From NCBI RefSeq assembly GCF_013410875.1, contig NZ_JACCCU010000003.1:372001-436000 (forward strand): DNA of 64,000 bases. Reading direction: 5' to 3'. Within the stretch, counting starts at the first letter, position 1, and each line of letters opens with the position of its first letter. Positions 16,686 to 24,024 of the stretch are shown here, piece after piece. The notes below the pieces were generated by a model, which ran no database searches, was not told where the DNA came from, and saw only the letters and a program-made list of their open reading frames with translations. A program made the position numbers and the translations under genes. The DNA is from Tunturiibacter empetritectus (GTDB lineage Bacteria > Acidobacteriota > Terriglobia > Terriglobales > Acidobacteriaceae).

Positions 16686-16882
16686 GACTTGTACCTCTGA
16701 ATCGAAGCGTAGACCTGTTTGAGTTATACGGGTTAACTCTTTTAGATCTCTCAGTTATGGAGAGGTTTAGGCGGTGCTAAAGAAAGCGACCAGTTAGGCA
16801 ATGTTGAAAAGAGCAACTTGTTAGTAGCTGGCATATCTGCTTAGTGTTACGTTAACGTCAGGTTAGTTTCAGATCACATCAA

Positions 16883-16892
16883 GGGGGGGGGG
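16883..16892 (+). promoter_or_regulatory. G10 homopolymer at ribosome-binding position
   Basis: AA followed by ten G residues and a single C immediately before the GTG start at 16894. It occupies the Shine-Dalgarno position. A run this long is prone to slippage and could alter spacing or strength of translation initiation. Confidence 0.6.
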
Positions 16893-16893
16893 C

Positions 16894-17181
16894 GTGGGAA
16901 GCGACGACGAGTTCGATCCGAAAGAGATGAAGTTTGAGTCGGTGCTGCAGGCGAATGTACCCAAGGGTAGAGCAGGCAAGCACAAAGAGATCATCACGCA
17001 ACTGTTGAGCGATATTGCGCAGTTGAAGGTTGGCAGCGCGTTAAAGATCCCGCTGGATCAGCTTCCGGATACGAAGGAGAATGTGCGGTCTGCGTTGAGC
17101 AGGGCTGCCCGGCAGCAGAAGATCAATCTGGCTACGTCCAGTAATGATGAGTTTCTGTTTGTTTGGAAGACGGATAAATAA
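16894..17181 (+). CDS. Small conserved-type hypothetical protein
   Basis: A 95-residue acidic/basic soluble protein beginning at a GTG right after a G10 tract. No recognised domain. The middle (HKEIITQLLSDIAQLKVGSALKIPLDQLPDTKENVRSALSRAARQQKI) suggests a helix, a short strand and a second helix containing Arg/Lys. The end, NDEFLFVWKTDK, looks like a beta strand. The layout (basic helix near 80, small size) could fit a nucleic-acid-binding protein, but this is only a guess. It is divergent from the orphan response regulator. R1 copy 8 follows 38 bp after the stop. Confidence 0.7.
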   Translation: MGSDDEFDPKEMKFESVLQANVPKGRAGKHKEIITQLLSDIAQLKVGSALKIPLDQLPDTKENVRSALSRAARQQKINLATSSNDEFLFVWKTDK

Positions 17182-17219
17182 CGTTCTGTAAGACCCCTCT
17201 TTAAAATCAGGAACTCTTA

Positions 17220-17439
17220 GTCCTGCCGGACGGGCGCCCTTCGCGGGCGGCGGTCACTTCGTGACTTGTATACCCCTTCGGTTGGCGCTCCCGTTGGTCG
17301 CGAAGGGAGATTATGCCGACCAACGGGAGGACCACGCAAAGCTTTAAAGAGACGTGCGAACGCCCGCGGAATCGGGGTCCCCACAAACAGGTCTTTCGTT
17401 TGTGGGGTGACTAAGCGCAGGAGGCCCGTCCGGCAGGAC
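17220..17439. repeat. R1 repeat, copy 8 (head-to-head pair, interrupted)
   Basis: The left half is complete (GTCCTGCCGGAC, stem CGCCC/GGGCG with loop TTCGC, hairpin 3, CTCCCGTTGGTCGCG). The right half is inverted from CCGACCAACGGGAGG to CCCGTCCGGCAGGAC, but its variable stem is split by a ~40-bp hairpin sequence (17371-17413). It is flanked by convergent 3' ends of the 95-residue gene and the glycosyltransferase gene. Confidence 0.92.
17379..17407. repeat. Hairpin nested inside R1 copy 8
   Basis: Perfect 10-bp arms CCCCACAAAC and GTTTGTGGGG around a 9-nt loop. The related locus at 14525-14690 lacks it: there, GAACGCCCGC runs on directly to CTCCGCGCAGGAGGCCC. Confidence 0.85.
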
Positions 17440-17446
17440 ATAGTCT

Positions 17447-19516
17447 TCAATATGGGTTGGGTTGGTTGCTCAGGATCTCTTTGCCTCCGCTTTGCGCAAT
17501 GAAGAAGGTTTTGCCCGGAAGCGAAGGCACAGGGTCGGAGAGACTCTGCCAGAGGAAGATGCGGCGAGGTTCAAGCCAACGGACTTTGAGGGAGAGGGCG
17601 TCCTCGAAGATGGGTGGGGCGTCGGGAAAGAAGGAGCCGTACCAGAGGTTGGAGCTGCGGCCGTCGAGGATGTGGAGGTCGCTGCGTCCGAGATAAAAGC
17701 CGAGGGTGCTGGCGCTCTCGTACTCGCCGTGGATGACGATGAGGTCGCTGGGCTTGAGTTCGGGCTCGATGGCGGTGGCTAACTGGCGGGAGCTTAGGAC
17801 GGGGAAGAAGATCTGCAGGCCGACGTGTGCGGCGAGCACGAACCCAAAGGTGGCGGCGGCGAGGCAGAGGTTTGCGGCGTGGGGCTGGTAGGCGCGACGG
17901 AGGAGCCAGTTGGCGAGGGTGCCGGTGAAGAGCGCGATGGCGGTGAGGAGGAGCGGGTCATGGAAGGCGCCCATGGCCTGGGCGTTGAGGTCGAGGAAGT
18001 GGCCGAAGGAGAGGGCGTAGTCGCCGGGATTTTGTTTGAGGAGCGAGGCGAGGTCGATGACGGGGTTTGGCGGGGCGGAGTGGAGGAGGAAGAAGCCCGC
18101 GATGAGGGCGGCAAGGGAGCCAAGGACGAGAAGGACGACGGAGATCCGCTGGCCGGAGGCGACGAGAGGGCTGGGGACAGCGAAGGATTCGGCTTCGGTG
18201 GCTTCGCGGTCGAGCCAGGCGGCGATGAGGAGGATCATGGCGGGGAGGGCGGGAAGAACGTAGTACTCCTGGCGGGTGGAGAGGGAGAAGAAGAGGACGG
18301 GGATGATGGCCCAGAGACCGAGGAGGAGGTAGGTGTTTTCGCGTTGGGTGAGGGTGCGGATGGAGACTCGCGGACGAAGGGCTTTGCGCCAGGGGACGGC
18401 GGCCAGGGAGCGGAAGAGAAAGGCGCTCCAGGGCATGATCCAGAGGAGGATGAGTCCCCAGAAGAGAGGGAGGGGGACGGTGTCGTAGTCGCGGGGGACG
18501 CGGAGGTTGAGGTAGCGGAGGAGCTGCTCGTTGACGAAGTAGAACCAGAGCCAGCCGTGGACGTTGCCGTCGGTGGGGAGGGGGACGGACCAGTGGCCGT
18601 GCGCGAAGGTGAGTGCGCCGGGGTGGCCCTGGGTGGGGTTGGCGAGGGCGATGAGGATGTGCCAGGGGGCAGCGATGGCGAGGAAGACGATGGTGCTGGA
18701 GAGGGGGTGGAGCTGGCGGATTCGGGTTAGGGCGGCGCCTAAGCTGCGACGGGTGAGGATGAGGTGGGCGAGGACAATGAGGAGGGGGAAGACGATGCCG
18801 ATGAGGCCCTTGGTGAGGACGTTGAGGGCGCAGGAGGCGGCGAAGAGCCAGCAGAGGGTGATGCTTGCGTCTACTTCAGTTGATGGGGTAGGAGTGCGGT
18901 TCGCTTCGTGAATGCCCACCTTAGCTTCGCGAAGATGGGGCACCCGATTTTGGGGCGCTCCCTGGGTCTGTCGCTGATCGGTCTGTCGCTGATCTGGCTG
19001 TCGCTCATGGGTCTGTTCGGTGGCCCAGTAGAAGAAGAGGGCGAGGGTGAGCCAGAGGCAGAGGTCGGCGTCGGGCAGGAGAATGCGGGTGAAGATGAAG
19101 ATGCCGAAGCTGGAGAGGAGCATGAGGCCGGCGTAGAGGCCGGCTCGGGGGGAGAAGGCGCGGCGGGCGAAGGCTTCGAGGAGGAGGGCGAGCGAGAGGA
19201 CGGTGAGGGCGATGGGCAGACGGGCGGCAGCGGTGTTGACGCCGAAGAGCTTGAAGCTGAGGGCCATGCTCCAGTAGAGGATGGGGGCCTTTTCGAGGTA
19301 GCGGATGCCGTTGGCGTAGAGGGTGACCCAGTCGTGGCGGAGAAGCATCTCGCGGGCGACTTCGGCGTGGACGGAGTCGGCGTCGTCGAGTAGCGGGGGG
19401 ACGAAGAGGGTGAGGGTGGCGTAGAAGAGGAGCCAGAGGACGAAGAGGATGAGGCGGTTTTTTGCCAGGGGCGACATGGTTGTGAGCGATAGGGAGGATG
19501 TTGATGTCGTCTGCAT
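17447..19516 (-). CDS. Membrane glycosyltransferase, GT39/ArnT-like
   Basis: A 689-residue polytopic protein. A first TM (NRLILFVLWLLFYATLTLFV) is followed by the acidic periplasmic loop DDADSVHAEVAREML and YLEKAPILYWSMALSFKLFG, signatures of GT39/PMT_2 enzymes (ArnT-type), which use polyprenyl-phosphate sugars to glycosylate lipid A or other envelope acceptors. About ten further TMs follow, including WFYFVNEQLLRYLN and RQEYYVLPALPAMILL. A loop at about residues 170-215 is unusual: it contains a short QPDQRQTDQRQT tandem motif and a segment encoded by an R4 hairpin repeat (18912-18947). Two in-frame ATGs (19516, 19477) lack clear ribosome sites. The acceptor is unknown. Confidence 0.88.
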   Translation of the reverse strand: MQTTSTSSLSLTTMSPLAKNRLILFVLWLLFYATLTLFVPPLLDDADSVHAEVAREMLLRHDWVTLYANGIRYLEKAPILYWSMALSFKLFGVNTAAARLPIALTVLSLALLLEAFARRAFSPRAGLYAGLMLLSSFGIFIFTRILLPDADLCLWLTLALFFYWATEQTHERQPDQRQTDQRQTQGAPQNRVPHLREAKVGIHEANRTPTPSTEVDASITLCWLFAASCALNVLTKGLIGIVFPLLIVLAHLILTRRSLGAALTRIRQLHPLSSTIVFLAIAAPWHILIALANPTQGHPGALTFAHGHWSVPLPTDGNVHGWLWFYFVNEQLLRYLNLRVPRDYDTVPLPLFWGLILLWIMPWSAFLFRSLAAVPWRKALRPRVSIRTLTQRENTYLLLGLWAIIPVLFFSLSTRQEYYVLPALPAMILLIAAWLDREATEAESFAVPSPLVASGQRISVVLLVLGSLAALIAGFFLLHSAPPNPVIDLASLLKQNPGDYALSFGHFLDLNAQAMGAFHDPLLLTAIALFTGTLANWLLRRAYQPHAANLCLAAATFGFVLAAHVGLQIFFPVLSSRQLATAIEPELKPSDLIVIHGEYESASTLGFYLGRSDLHILDGRSSNLWYGSFFPDAPPIFEDALSLKVRWLEPRRIFLWQSLSDPVPSLPGKTFFIAQSGGKEILSNQPNPY
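18912..18947. repeat. R4 hairpin repeat inside glycosyltransferase gene
   Basis: GCCCACC, CTTCGCGAAG, then ATGGGGCACCCG, matching the mnmG copy at 5993-6034. On the coding strand it gives VPHLREAKVG in an expanded loop. Next to it (18966-19010) is an imperfect ~12-bp tandem, CTGTCGCTGATC-like, three copies. Confidence 0.65.
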
Positions 19517-19631
19517 GGTGGCGAGATGTTGGGTTTAGGTGAGTCTATCAATGCGGTGTTGAGGTGGGAGGGGTTTGCTAGAGTCGCAAGGCTATGATGA
19601 GAAGCGTGTTGTTTGAGCGAGGGCATCTGGG

Positions 19632-20744
19632 TTGAGTGAGTTGGTGCGAGTTGCGGAGGTTGCGGGGCCGCCGACGGAGCTGATCTTTGGGGATTGGTAT
19701 CCTGCGGCGCGTGCCGGGGAGCTGCGCTCAGGCAAGACGGCGAAGGCGCTGCTGCTGGGGATTCCGCTGCTGCTGGGGCGAAAGACTGGGGGAAAGCTGT
19801 TTGCGATGCGGGATCTTTGTCCGCACCGGGGGATTCCGCTGTCGGCTGGGTGGTTCGATGGGGAGACGATGACTTGCAAGTATCACGGCTGGAAGTTTGA
19901 GCCTTGCAGTGGGCAGTGCAGGGAGATTCCTTCGCTGACGAGTCATGAGACGCTGGACCCGACGAAGATTTATGCGGGGGCGTTTCCATGTGAGGAACGC
20001 GATGGGTTTGCGTGGGTGTATCTGCCGGAGGCCGGTGCGGGGCGAGTGCAGGGGTTGGAGACGCTGCCTCCGGTGCCGGAGGTGCCGAAGTTTTCGGCGA
20101 GGTTTCGGAGTGCTCACCTGGAGGCGGAGTTGCCTTGCAATGTGGATCACGGGATTATCGGGTTGATGGATCCGGCGCATGGGCCGTTTGTGCACCAGGC
20201 GTGGTGGTGGCGTTCGGCGGCTAGTATTCATGAGAAGACGAAGCACTTTGAGCCGCTGGAGGACCGGGAGAACAACGGGCGGAATGCGGGGTTTCGGATG
20301 TCGTCGCATGCTCCGAGTGCGAACTCGGCGCCTTATAAGTTGCTGGGAGTTTATGGCGAGCCGATTACGACGACGATTGATTTTGTGCTGCCGAATCGGC
20401 GGTACGAGACGATACGCGCGGGGGATAAGTGGTTTTCGAGTTTGACCACGATTACGCCGGTGACGGCTTCGACTTGCCGGATTGATGTGGTTGCGGCGTG
20501 GAATGTCTTTTACTGGGTTCCATTTGTAACTTCGATTGCTACTTTCTTTGGCGCTCGGTTTGTGCGGCAGGATCAGGAGACGATGATTGAGCAGGCGGAG
20601 GGGTTGAGGTTTCATCCGGGGCTGATGCTGATCGACGATGCGGATAAGCCGGCGAAGTGGTACTTCGCTTTGAAGCAGGCGCGGTTGAAGGGGACGGGAG
20701 AGCATCCGCTAAGTGGGCCGGTTACGCTGCACTGGCGGAGTTAA
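19632..20744 (+). CDS. Rieske-type oxygenase alpha subunit
   Basis: A 370-residue protein starting at a TTG. The Rieske [2Fe-2S] ligands are Cys63, His65, Cys82 and His85 (CPHRG ... CKYHGW). The mononuclear iron site is in NVDHGIIGLMDPAHGPFVH, with His183 and His188 and probable Asp172. The C-terminal half is a helix-grip domain of the ring-hydroxylating or PaO/VanA-like group. It inserts O2 into aromatic or similar substrates and needs a separate reductase; none is adjacent. The substrate cannot be predicted. R1 copy 9 lies 32 bp downstream. Confidence 0.9.
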   Translation: MSELVRVAEVAGPPTELIFGDWYPAARAGELRSGKTAKALLLGIPLLLGRKTGGKLFAMRDLCPHRGIPLSAGWFDGETMTCKYHGWKFEPCSGQCREIPSLTSHETLDPTKIYAGAFPCEERDGFAWVYLPEAGAGRVQGLETLPPVPEVPKFSARFRSAHLEAELPCNVDHGIIGLMDPAHGPFVHQAWWWRSAASIHEKTKHFEPLEDRENNGRNAGFRMSSHAPSANSAPYKLLGVYGEPITTTIDFVLPNRRYETIRAGDKWFSSLTTITPVTASTCRIDVVAAWNVFYWVPFVTSIATFFGARFVRQDQETMIEQAEGLRFHPGLMLIDDADKPAKWYFALKQARLKGTGEHPLSGPVTLHWRS

Positions 20745-20776
20745 CTGCTGCCTAAGAATGCTTGTTGCAAGAATGT

Positions 20777-20874
20777 GTCCTGCCGGACGGGCTCCCTGCG
20801 CGGGAGGCGGTCACTTCGTGACTTGTATACCTTTTCTGGGTGAGGGATCGGCTCAGGGCCTCCCGTTGGTCGGC
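20777..20874 (+). repeat. R1 repeat, copy 9 (single)
   Basis: Hairpin 1; variable stem CTCCC/GGGAG with loop TGCGC; hairpin 3; GTATAC; distal CTCCCGTTGGTCGG. It fills the gap between the convergent Rieske and MBL genes, ending 2 bp from the MBL stop codon. Confidence 0.92.
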
Positions 20875-20876
20875 GG

Positions 20877-21581
20877 TTACGATTTGGCTGTGCTGGCGAT
20901 TGCCTTGCGGAGGGTGGGGATGCCTCCGGGTCTGACGGAGCCGTGGCCGCAGGCGAAGCGCTCGATGGGGTAGGTGAGCAGTTTGTTGGCGCTGGCGAGT
21001 GCGATGGATTTATCCCAGGTGGCGAGGTTCGGCAGAGGGAAGTACCAGGGGGCGAAGCCGCTAACGGTGAGGTGGCCCATGGCGATGAGGGCGTCGCCGG
21101 CGTAGAGGGTGCCGTCGCGCTGGTCGAGGAAGGCGAGGTGGCCAGGGATGTGGCCGGGGGTTTCAATGGCGAGAAGGGAGCCGTAGAGTTCGCCTTCGGT
21201 GACGAGACGCGTAGGGCGGGCGTCGATGCCGGGGAGGCCACCGCGAATCTCTTCGTTGGGTTCGCCGGGCTGAGGAGACTTGTTGGGGGGCTTTTGCAGA
21301 AGCGGAAGGCTGCGGGCGTTCGAGGTAAACTCTATTTGTGTGGCGCCTAGCTTTGCCAGGAGGGCATCTACGGAGCCGACATGGTCTACGTGGGCATGAG
21401 TGATCAGGATGCGACGGATGGGTGCGCCCAGGGCTTTCGCAGCGGCGAGAATATCGTCGGCGGAGTTGGCGAGGTTGGCGTCGATCAGGGTGAAGCCGTC
21501 GGTCTCGCGGACGAGATAGCAGTTGATGAGGCCGAAGCGGGTGAGTTGATGGGCGTTGGCGGTAATCGGTGTGGTTTTCAT
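20877..21581 (-). CDS. MBL-fold metallo-hydrolase
   Basis: 234 residues from the ATG at 21581. The open frame runs on upstream to 21782, but that part has no domain character. The metal motif THAHVDHVG (His62, His64, Asp66, His67), then ETPGHIPGHLAF, GDAL, and a final ACGHG His complete a binuclear zinc site. The size and the plain lactamase_B domain fit glyoxalase-II-like or quorum-lactonase-like hydrolases. The activity is not predictable. It is convergent with the Rieske gene. Confidence 0.87.
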   Translation of the reverse strand: MKTTPITANAHQLTRFGLINCYLVRETDGFTLIDANLANSADDILAAAKALGAPIRRILITHAHVDHVGSVDALLAKLGATQIEFTSNARSLPLLQKPPNKSPQPGEPNEEIRGGLPGIDARPTRLVTEGELYGSLLAIETPGHIPGHLAFLDQRDGTLYAGDALIAMGHLTVSGFAPWYFPLPNLATWDKSIALASANKLLTYPIERFACGHGSVRPGGIPTLRKAIASTAKS

Positions 21582-21919
21582 AATGGACGCTAAGGAAGAG
21601 AGTACCTGCGAGGATGTTGAGTTGCCCGGAAGAGACCGAACAGACTGAGATTGATGCATGTATGGCGGCTGCGATAGGGTTGGTTCCGTTCTAATGCTCG
21701 TACCAAGTGATGGTCTGGTCTGTTGGGTTGAGACTGATTGGATTGATGGATTGGTTGGGCTGACATAGTATGTTTCGCACACTCCCTACGGCCTCTTGAA
21801 AGCAGGTTGTTGTCGTGAATGCGATCTGAGCGTCTGATTTCCAGTGCTCTCATCGATGCCTCTTATAGCAGATGTAGTGCAGCTTTATGACGGGACAGTC
21901 TGTTGTGAATGGAGAGGTG
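21582..21919. other. Intergenic region between divergent MBL and M23 genes
   Basis: About 340 bp with no gene. It includes a run of GATTG/GGATTG-type short repeats near 21728-21756. Promoters for both flanking genes presumably lie here, but no convincing -35/-10 pair was picked. Confidence 0.5.
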
Positions 21920-23110
21920 ATGCGAGATATTTCAAGACGGTCTTTCGCTTTGTCGATTACGGTTTCGTTGATCGGTTTTTTCACGATCTATGCAGGGTTG
22001 GGATGGAGTGAGGTAGCGCAGCAGATGACGCCGCTGCTGATTGCGGTTCATGATGCGCCGGTGCCTTTCAAAGGTTCGGACGGCCAGGTGCACCTGGTCT
22101 ATGAGGTGTGGCTGGCGAATATCTCGAGTGGCGAGGCGGATATTCAAGATGTTGAGGTGATCGGTGACGGTGGGGTTCTGCAGAGGCTGGACGCAGCGGC
22201 GGTCTCTCGTCGTCTTCAGCCTGCGGGTTTGCGCGAAGCTTCCGGGGTGCTTGCCCGGGGCACGCAGTCGATACTTTTTTTGAACGTCATTCTTCCGAAT
22301 GGTTCTCCAATTCCGAAGCAGCTTCTGCATCGGATCAAGGCGCACTACAGCGCTGCGCCTCCGGGACAACAGGAGATCACCGAGACTGGCGGCGCAACGA
22401 CGCCGGACCTTCAGCCGGTTGCGCAGATCGGTGCGCCTCTGCGTGGGGATGGTTACGTCTCTGCTGATTCGTGTTGCGATGCGACGCGCCACACCCGGGC
22501 TGCGTTACCTATCAATGGGCGCGTCTATGTGGCTCAACGTTACGCTGTCGATTGGGAGCAGTTGGATGCAAACGGCCGTATCTATTCAGGTCCAAGAGAA
22601 AAACTTGAGAGCTATACGATCTTCGGAAAGCCTGTCTATGCGGTTGCAGATGGGGTGGTAGCCGTTGCGATTACGGGCCTGCCTGAACAGACGCCGGGGA
22701 AGTATCCCACGAATATTCCGATTGAAGACGCGGATGGGAACGCGATCATTGAGGATATCGGGGGGCATCATTTTGCCTGTTACGCGCACATGCAGTCGGC
22801 GAGCATCAATCTTCATCGCGGCGATCGAGTGAAGCGCGGACAGATCATTGGCCTGGTGGGGAACTCGGGTAATTCTGTAGCACCGCATCTGCACTTTCAT
22901 GTGATGAGTTCGGAGTTGTCGCTTGCTTCGAACGGGCTGCCATATCAAATTGATGCCTTCAAAGTGACGGGTGCGACGCCCGGCACGGAGGCTTTCGACG
23001 AAGCAGAGGCCAACGGGACACCACTTGCAATTAATGTGTTCTCTCCTCCGCACCAGATAGAGAATTCGCTGCCGCTCGATCAACTGATTATCTCGTTGTC
23101 GCCTCGGTAG
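21920..23110 (+). CDS. M23-family (LytM) metallopeptidase-like exported protein
   Basis: 396 residues from the ATG at 21920, preceded by GGAG with 5-nt spacing (an in-frame ATG at 21887 has none). The N-terminal signal or anchor (ISRRSFALSITVSLIGFFTIYAGLG) has a twin-Arg-like start. A beta-rich N-terminal domain is followed by a LytM domain at about residues 215-350: ADGVVAVAIT, CYAHMQ, VKRGQIIGLVGNSGNS, PHLHFHVM. The HLHFH pair gives zinc ligands. The first LytM ligand (usual HxGxD) is not clear at RYAVDWE, where Asp is present but no His, so the enzyme may be non-catalytic and act as an amidase activator or binding protein. Confidence 0.85.
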   Translation: MRDISRRSFALSITVSLIGFFTIYAGLGWSEVAQQMTPLLIAVHDAPVPFKGSDGQVHLVYEVWLANISSGEADIQDVEVIGDGGVLQRLDAAAVSRRLQPAGLREASGVLARGTQSILFLNVILPNGSPIPKQLLHRIKAHYSAAPPGQQEITETGGATTPDLQPVAQIGAPLRGDGYVSADSCCDATRHTRAALPINGRVYVAQRYAVDWEQLDANGRIYSGPREKLESYTIFGKPVYAVADGVVAVAITGLPEQTPGKYPTNIPIEDADGNAIIEDIGGHHFACYAHMQSASINLHRGDRVKRGQIIGLVGNSGNSVAPHLHFHVMSSELSLASNGLPYQIDAFKVTGATPGTEAFDEAEANGTPLAINVFSPPHQIENSLPLDQLIISLSPR

Positions 23111-23130
23111 CGCGCTTCGATGCTTCGAGG

Positions 23131-23182
23131 GCTGCGGCTTCGAGGCAGATCATAGCACGCTTCATGCGCTGGTTGGTGGTGT
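23131..23182 (-). pseudogene. Fragment of GH57/DUF3536 gene
   Basis: 45 of 52 bases match 24266-24317 in the intact gene downstream. On the minus strand it encodes TTNQRMKRAMICLEAAA against the intact TTGQRMKRAMIRLEAAA. It lies just upstream of the FkbM-like gene start. It is a relic of a duplicated or recombined copy. Confidence 0.8.
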
Positions 23183-23192
23183 TTAGAATGTA

Positions 23193-24002
23193 GTGAAACA
23201 GCCCATTCGTATCGAGGAACTATCGTTGCTTGGCTATGTCTCAAAAGCTTTTAGACGTCACCTGAACTTTCGCCGTGTCGTAGGCCTTTATCGGCGTCGC
23301 TTGTCACGGAAGATCTTTGCAAAGTGCGGCGGCATTGTGCAGTATGGGCCGTTTGCCGGGATGCAATGGTTAGACAACCCTCGCTGGGGCCGATCGGAGC
23401 AGGGCGTTATGATTCTCGGCCTGTACGAGCAGGAGGTCCTCGAGAACCTTGCAGGGGCCCCTGCTCACTTTCGAGTGTTTGTCGATGTCGGCGCTGCGGA
23501 CGGATACTACGCTGTCGGTCTTCTTCATAGTGGCAAAGTCGATCGCTCCGTAGCCTTCGAATCCATTCCCGAGTGCCGCACGGCCATCAGTCGGCTGGCT
23601 GATAAAAACGGCGTCTTGGACAAGATAACGATTCTCGGCACGGCATCGGATCGTTTCGTTGATACTCTTCGCACTCACAAGATCAACTCGCACGAGACGA
23701 TGTTTCTTATCGATATTGAAGGCGCGGAGTTCAAAGTACTTACCGAGGAAGTTTTTGCCTTCCTGAAAGATTCGATGATCATCGTCGAAACTCATGCCCA
23801 TATCTATGCCGATCCCCAAGGGGAGATGGAGCGTCTCGTGGAGAGAGCTTCTTTGACGCATCGCGTAACAACCTGGTATCCAGGAGCTCGCAATCCCTGG
23901 ACGATCAAGGAGCTGGAAGAGTTCACGGAGATAGATCGATGGATTCTATGCTCTGAAGGGCGTGTCGAGGTCCAACAATGGCTACGCTTTGATCCTTTGT
24001 AA
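23193..24002 (+). CDS. FkbM-like SAM-dependent methyltransferase
   Basis: A 269-residue protein starting at a GTG. The SAM-binding motif I is VDVGAADGYYAVG (about residues 96-108); the acidic motif LIDIEGAEFKVL (about 171-182) is typical of FkbM-type enzymes; IVETHAHIY follows. A basic N-terminus (RRHLNFRRVVGLYRRRLSRK) could contact a glycan or membrane surface. Such enzymes O-methylate sugars or polyketides. Base composition looks somewhat less GC-rich than its neighbours, and a GH57 gene fragment lies directly upstream, so the gene may have arrived by insertion next to GH57. Confidence 0.8.
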   Translation: MKQPIRIEELSLLGYVSKAFRRHLNFRRVVGLYRRRLSRKIFAKCGGIVQYGPFAGMQWLDNPRWGRSEQGVMILGLYEQEVLENLAGAPAHFRVFVDVGAADGYYAVGLLHSGKVDRSVAFESIPECRTAISRLADKNGVLDKITILGTASDRFVDTLRTHKINSHETMFLIDIEGAEFKVLTEEVFAFLKDSMIIVETHAHIYADPQGEMERLVERASLTHRVTTWYPGARNPWTIKELEEFTEIDRWILCSEGRVEVQQWLRFDPL

Positions 24003-24024
24003 GGTCACTCCCGAGTACTGAGAG

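Noticed and set aside
17825-18730. Gly/Glu-rich 301-residue frame antisense to the glycosyltransferase gene
   Set aside because: A shadow of membrane-helix codons; no start context or domain.
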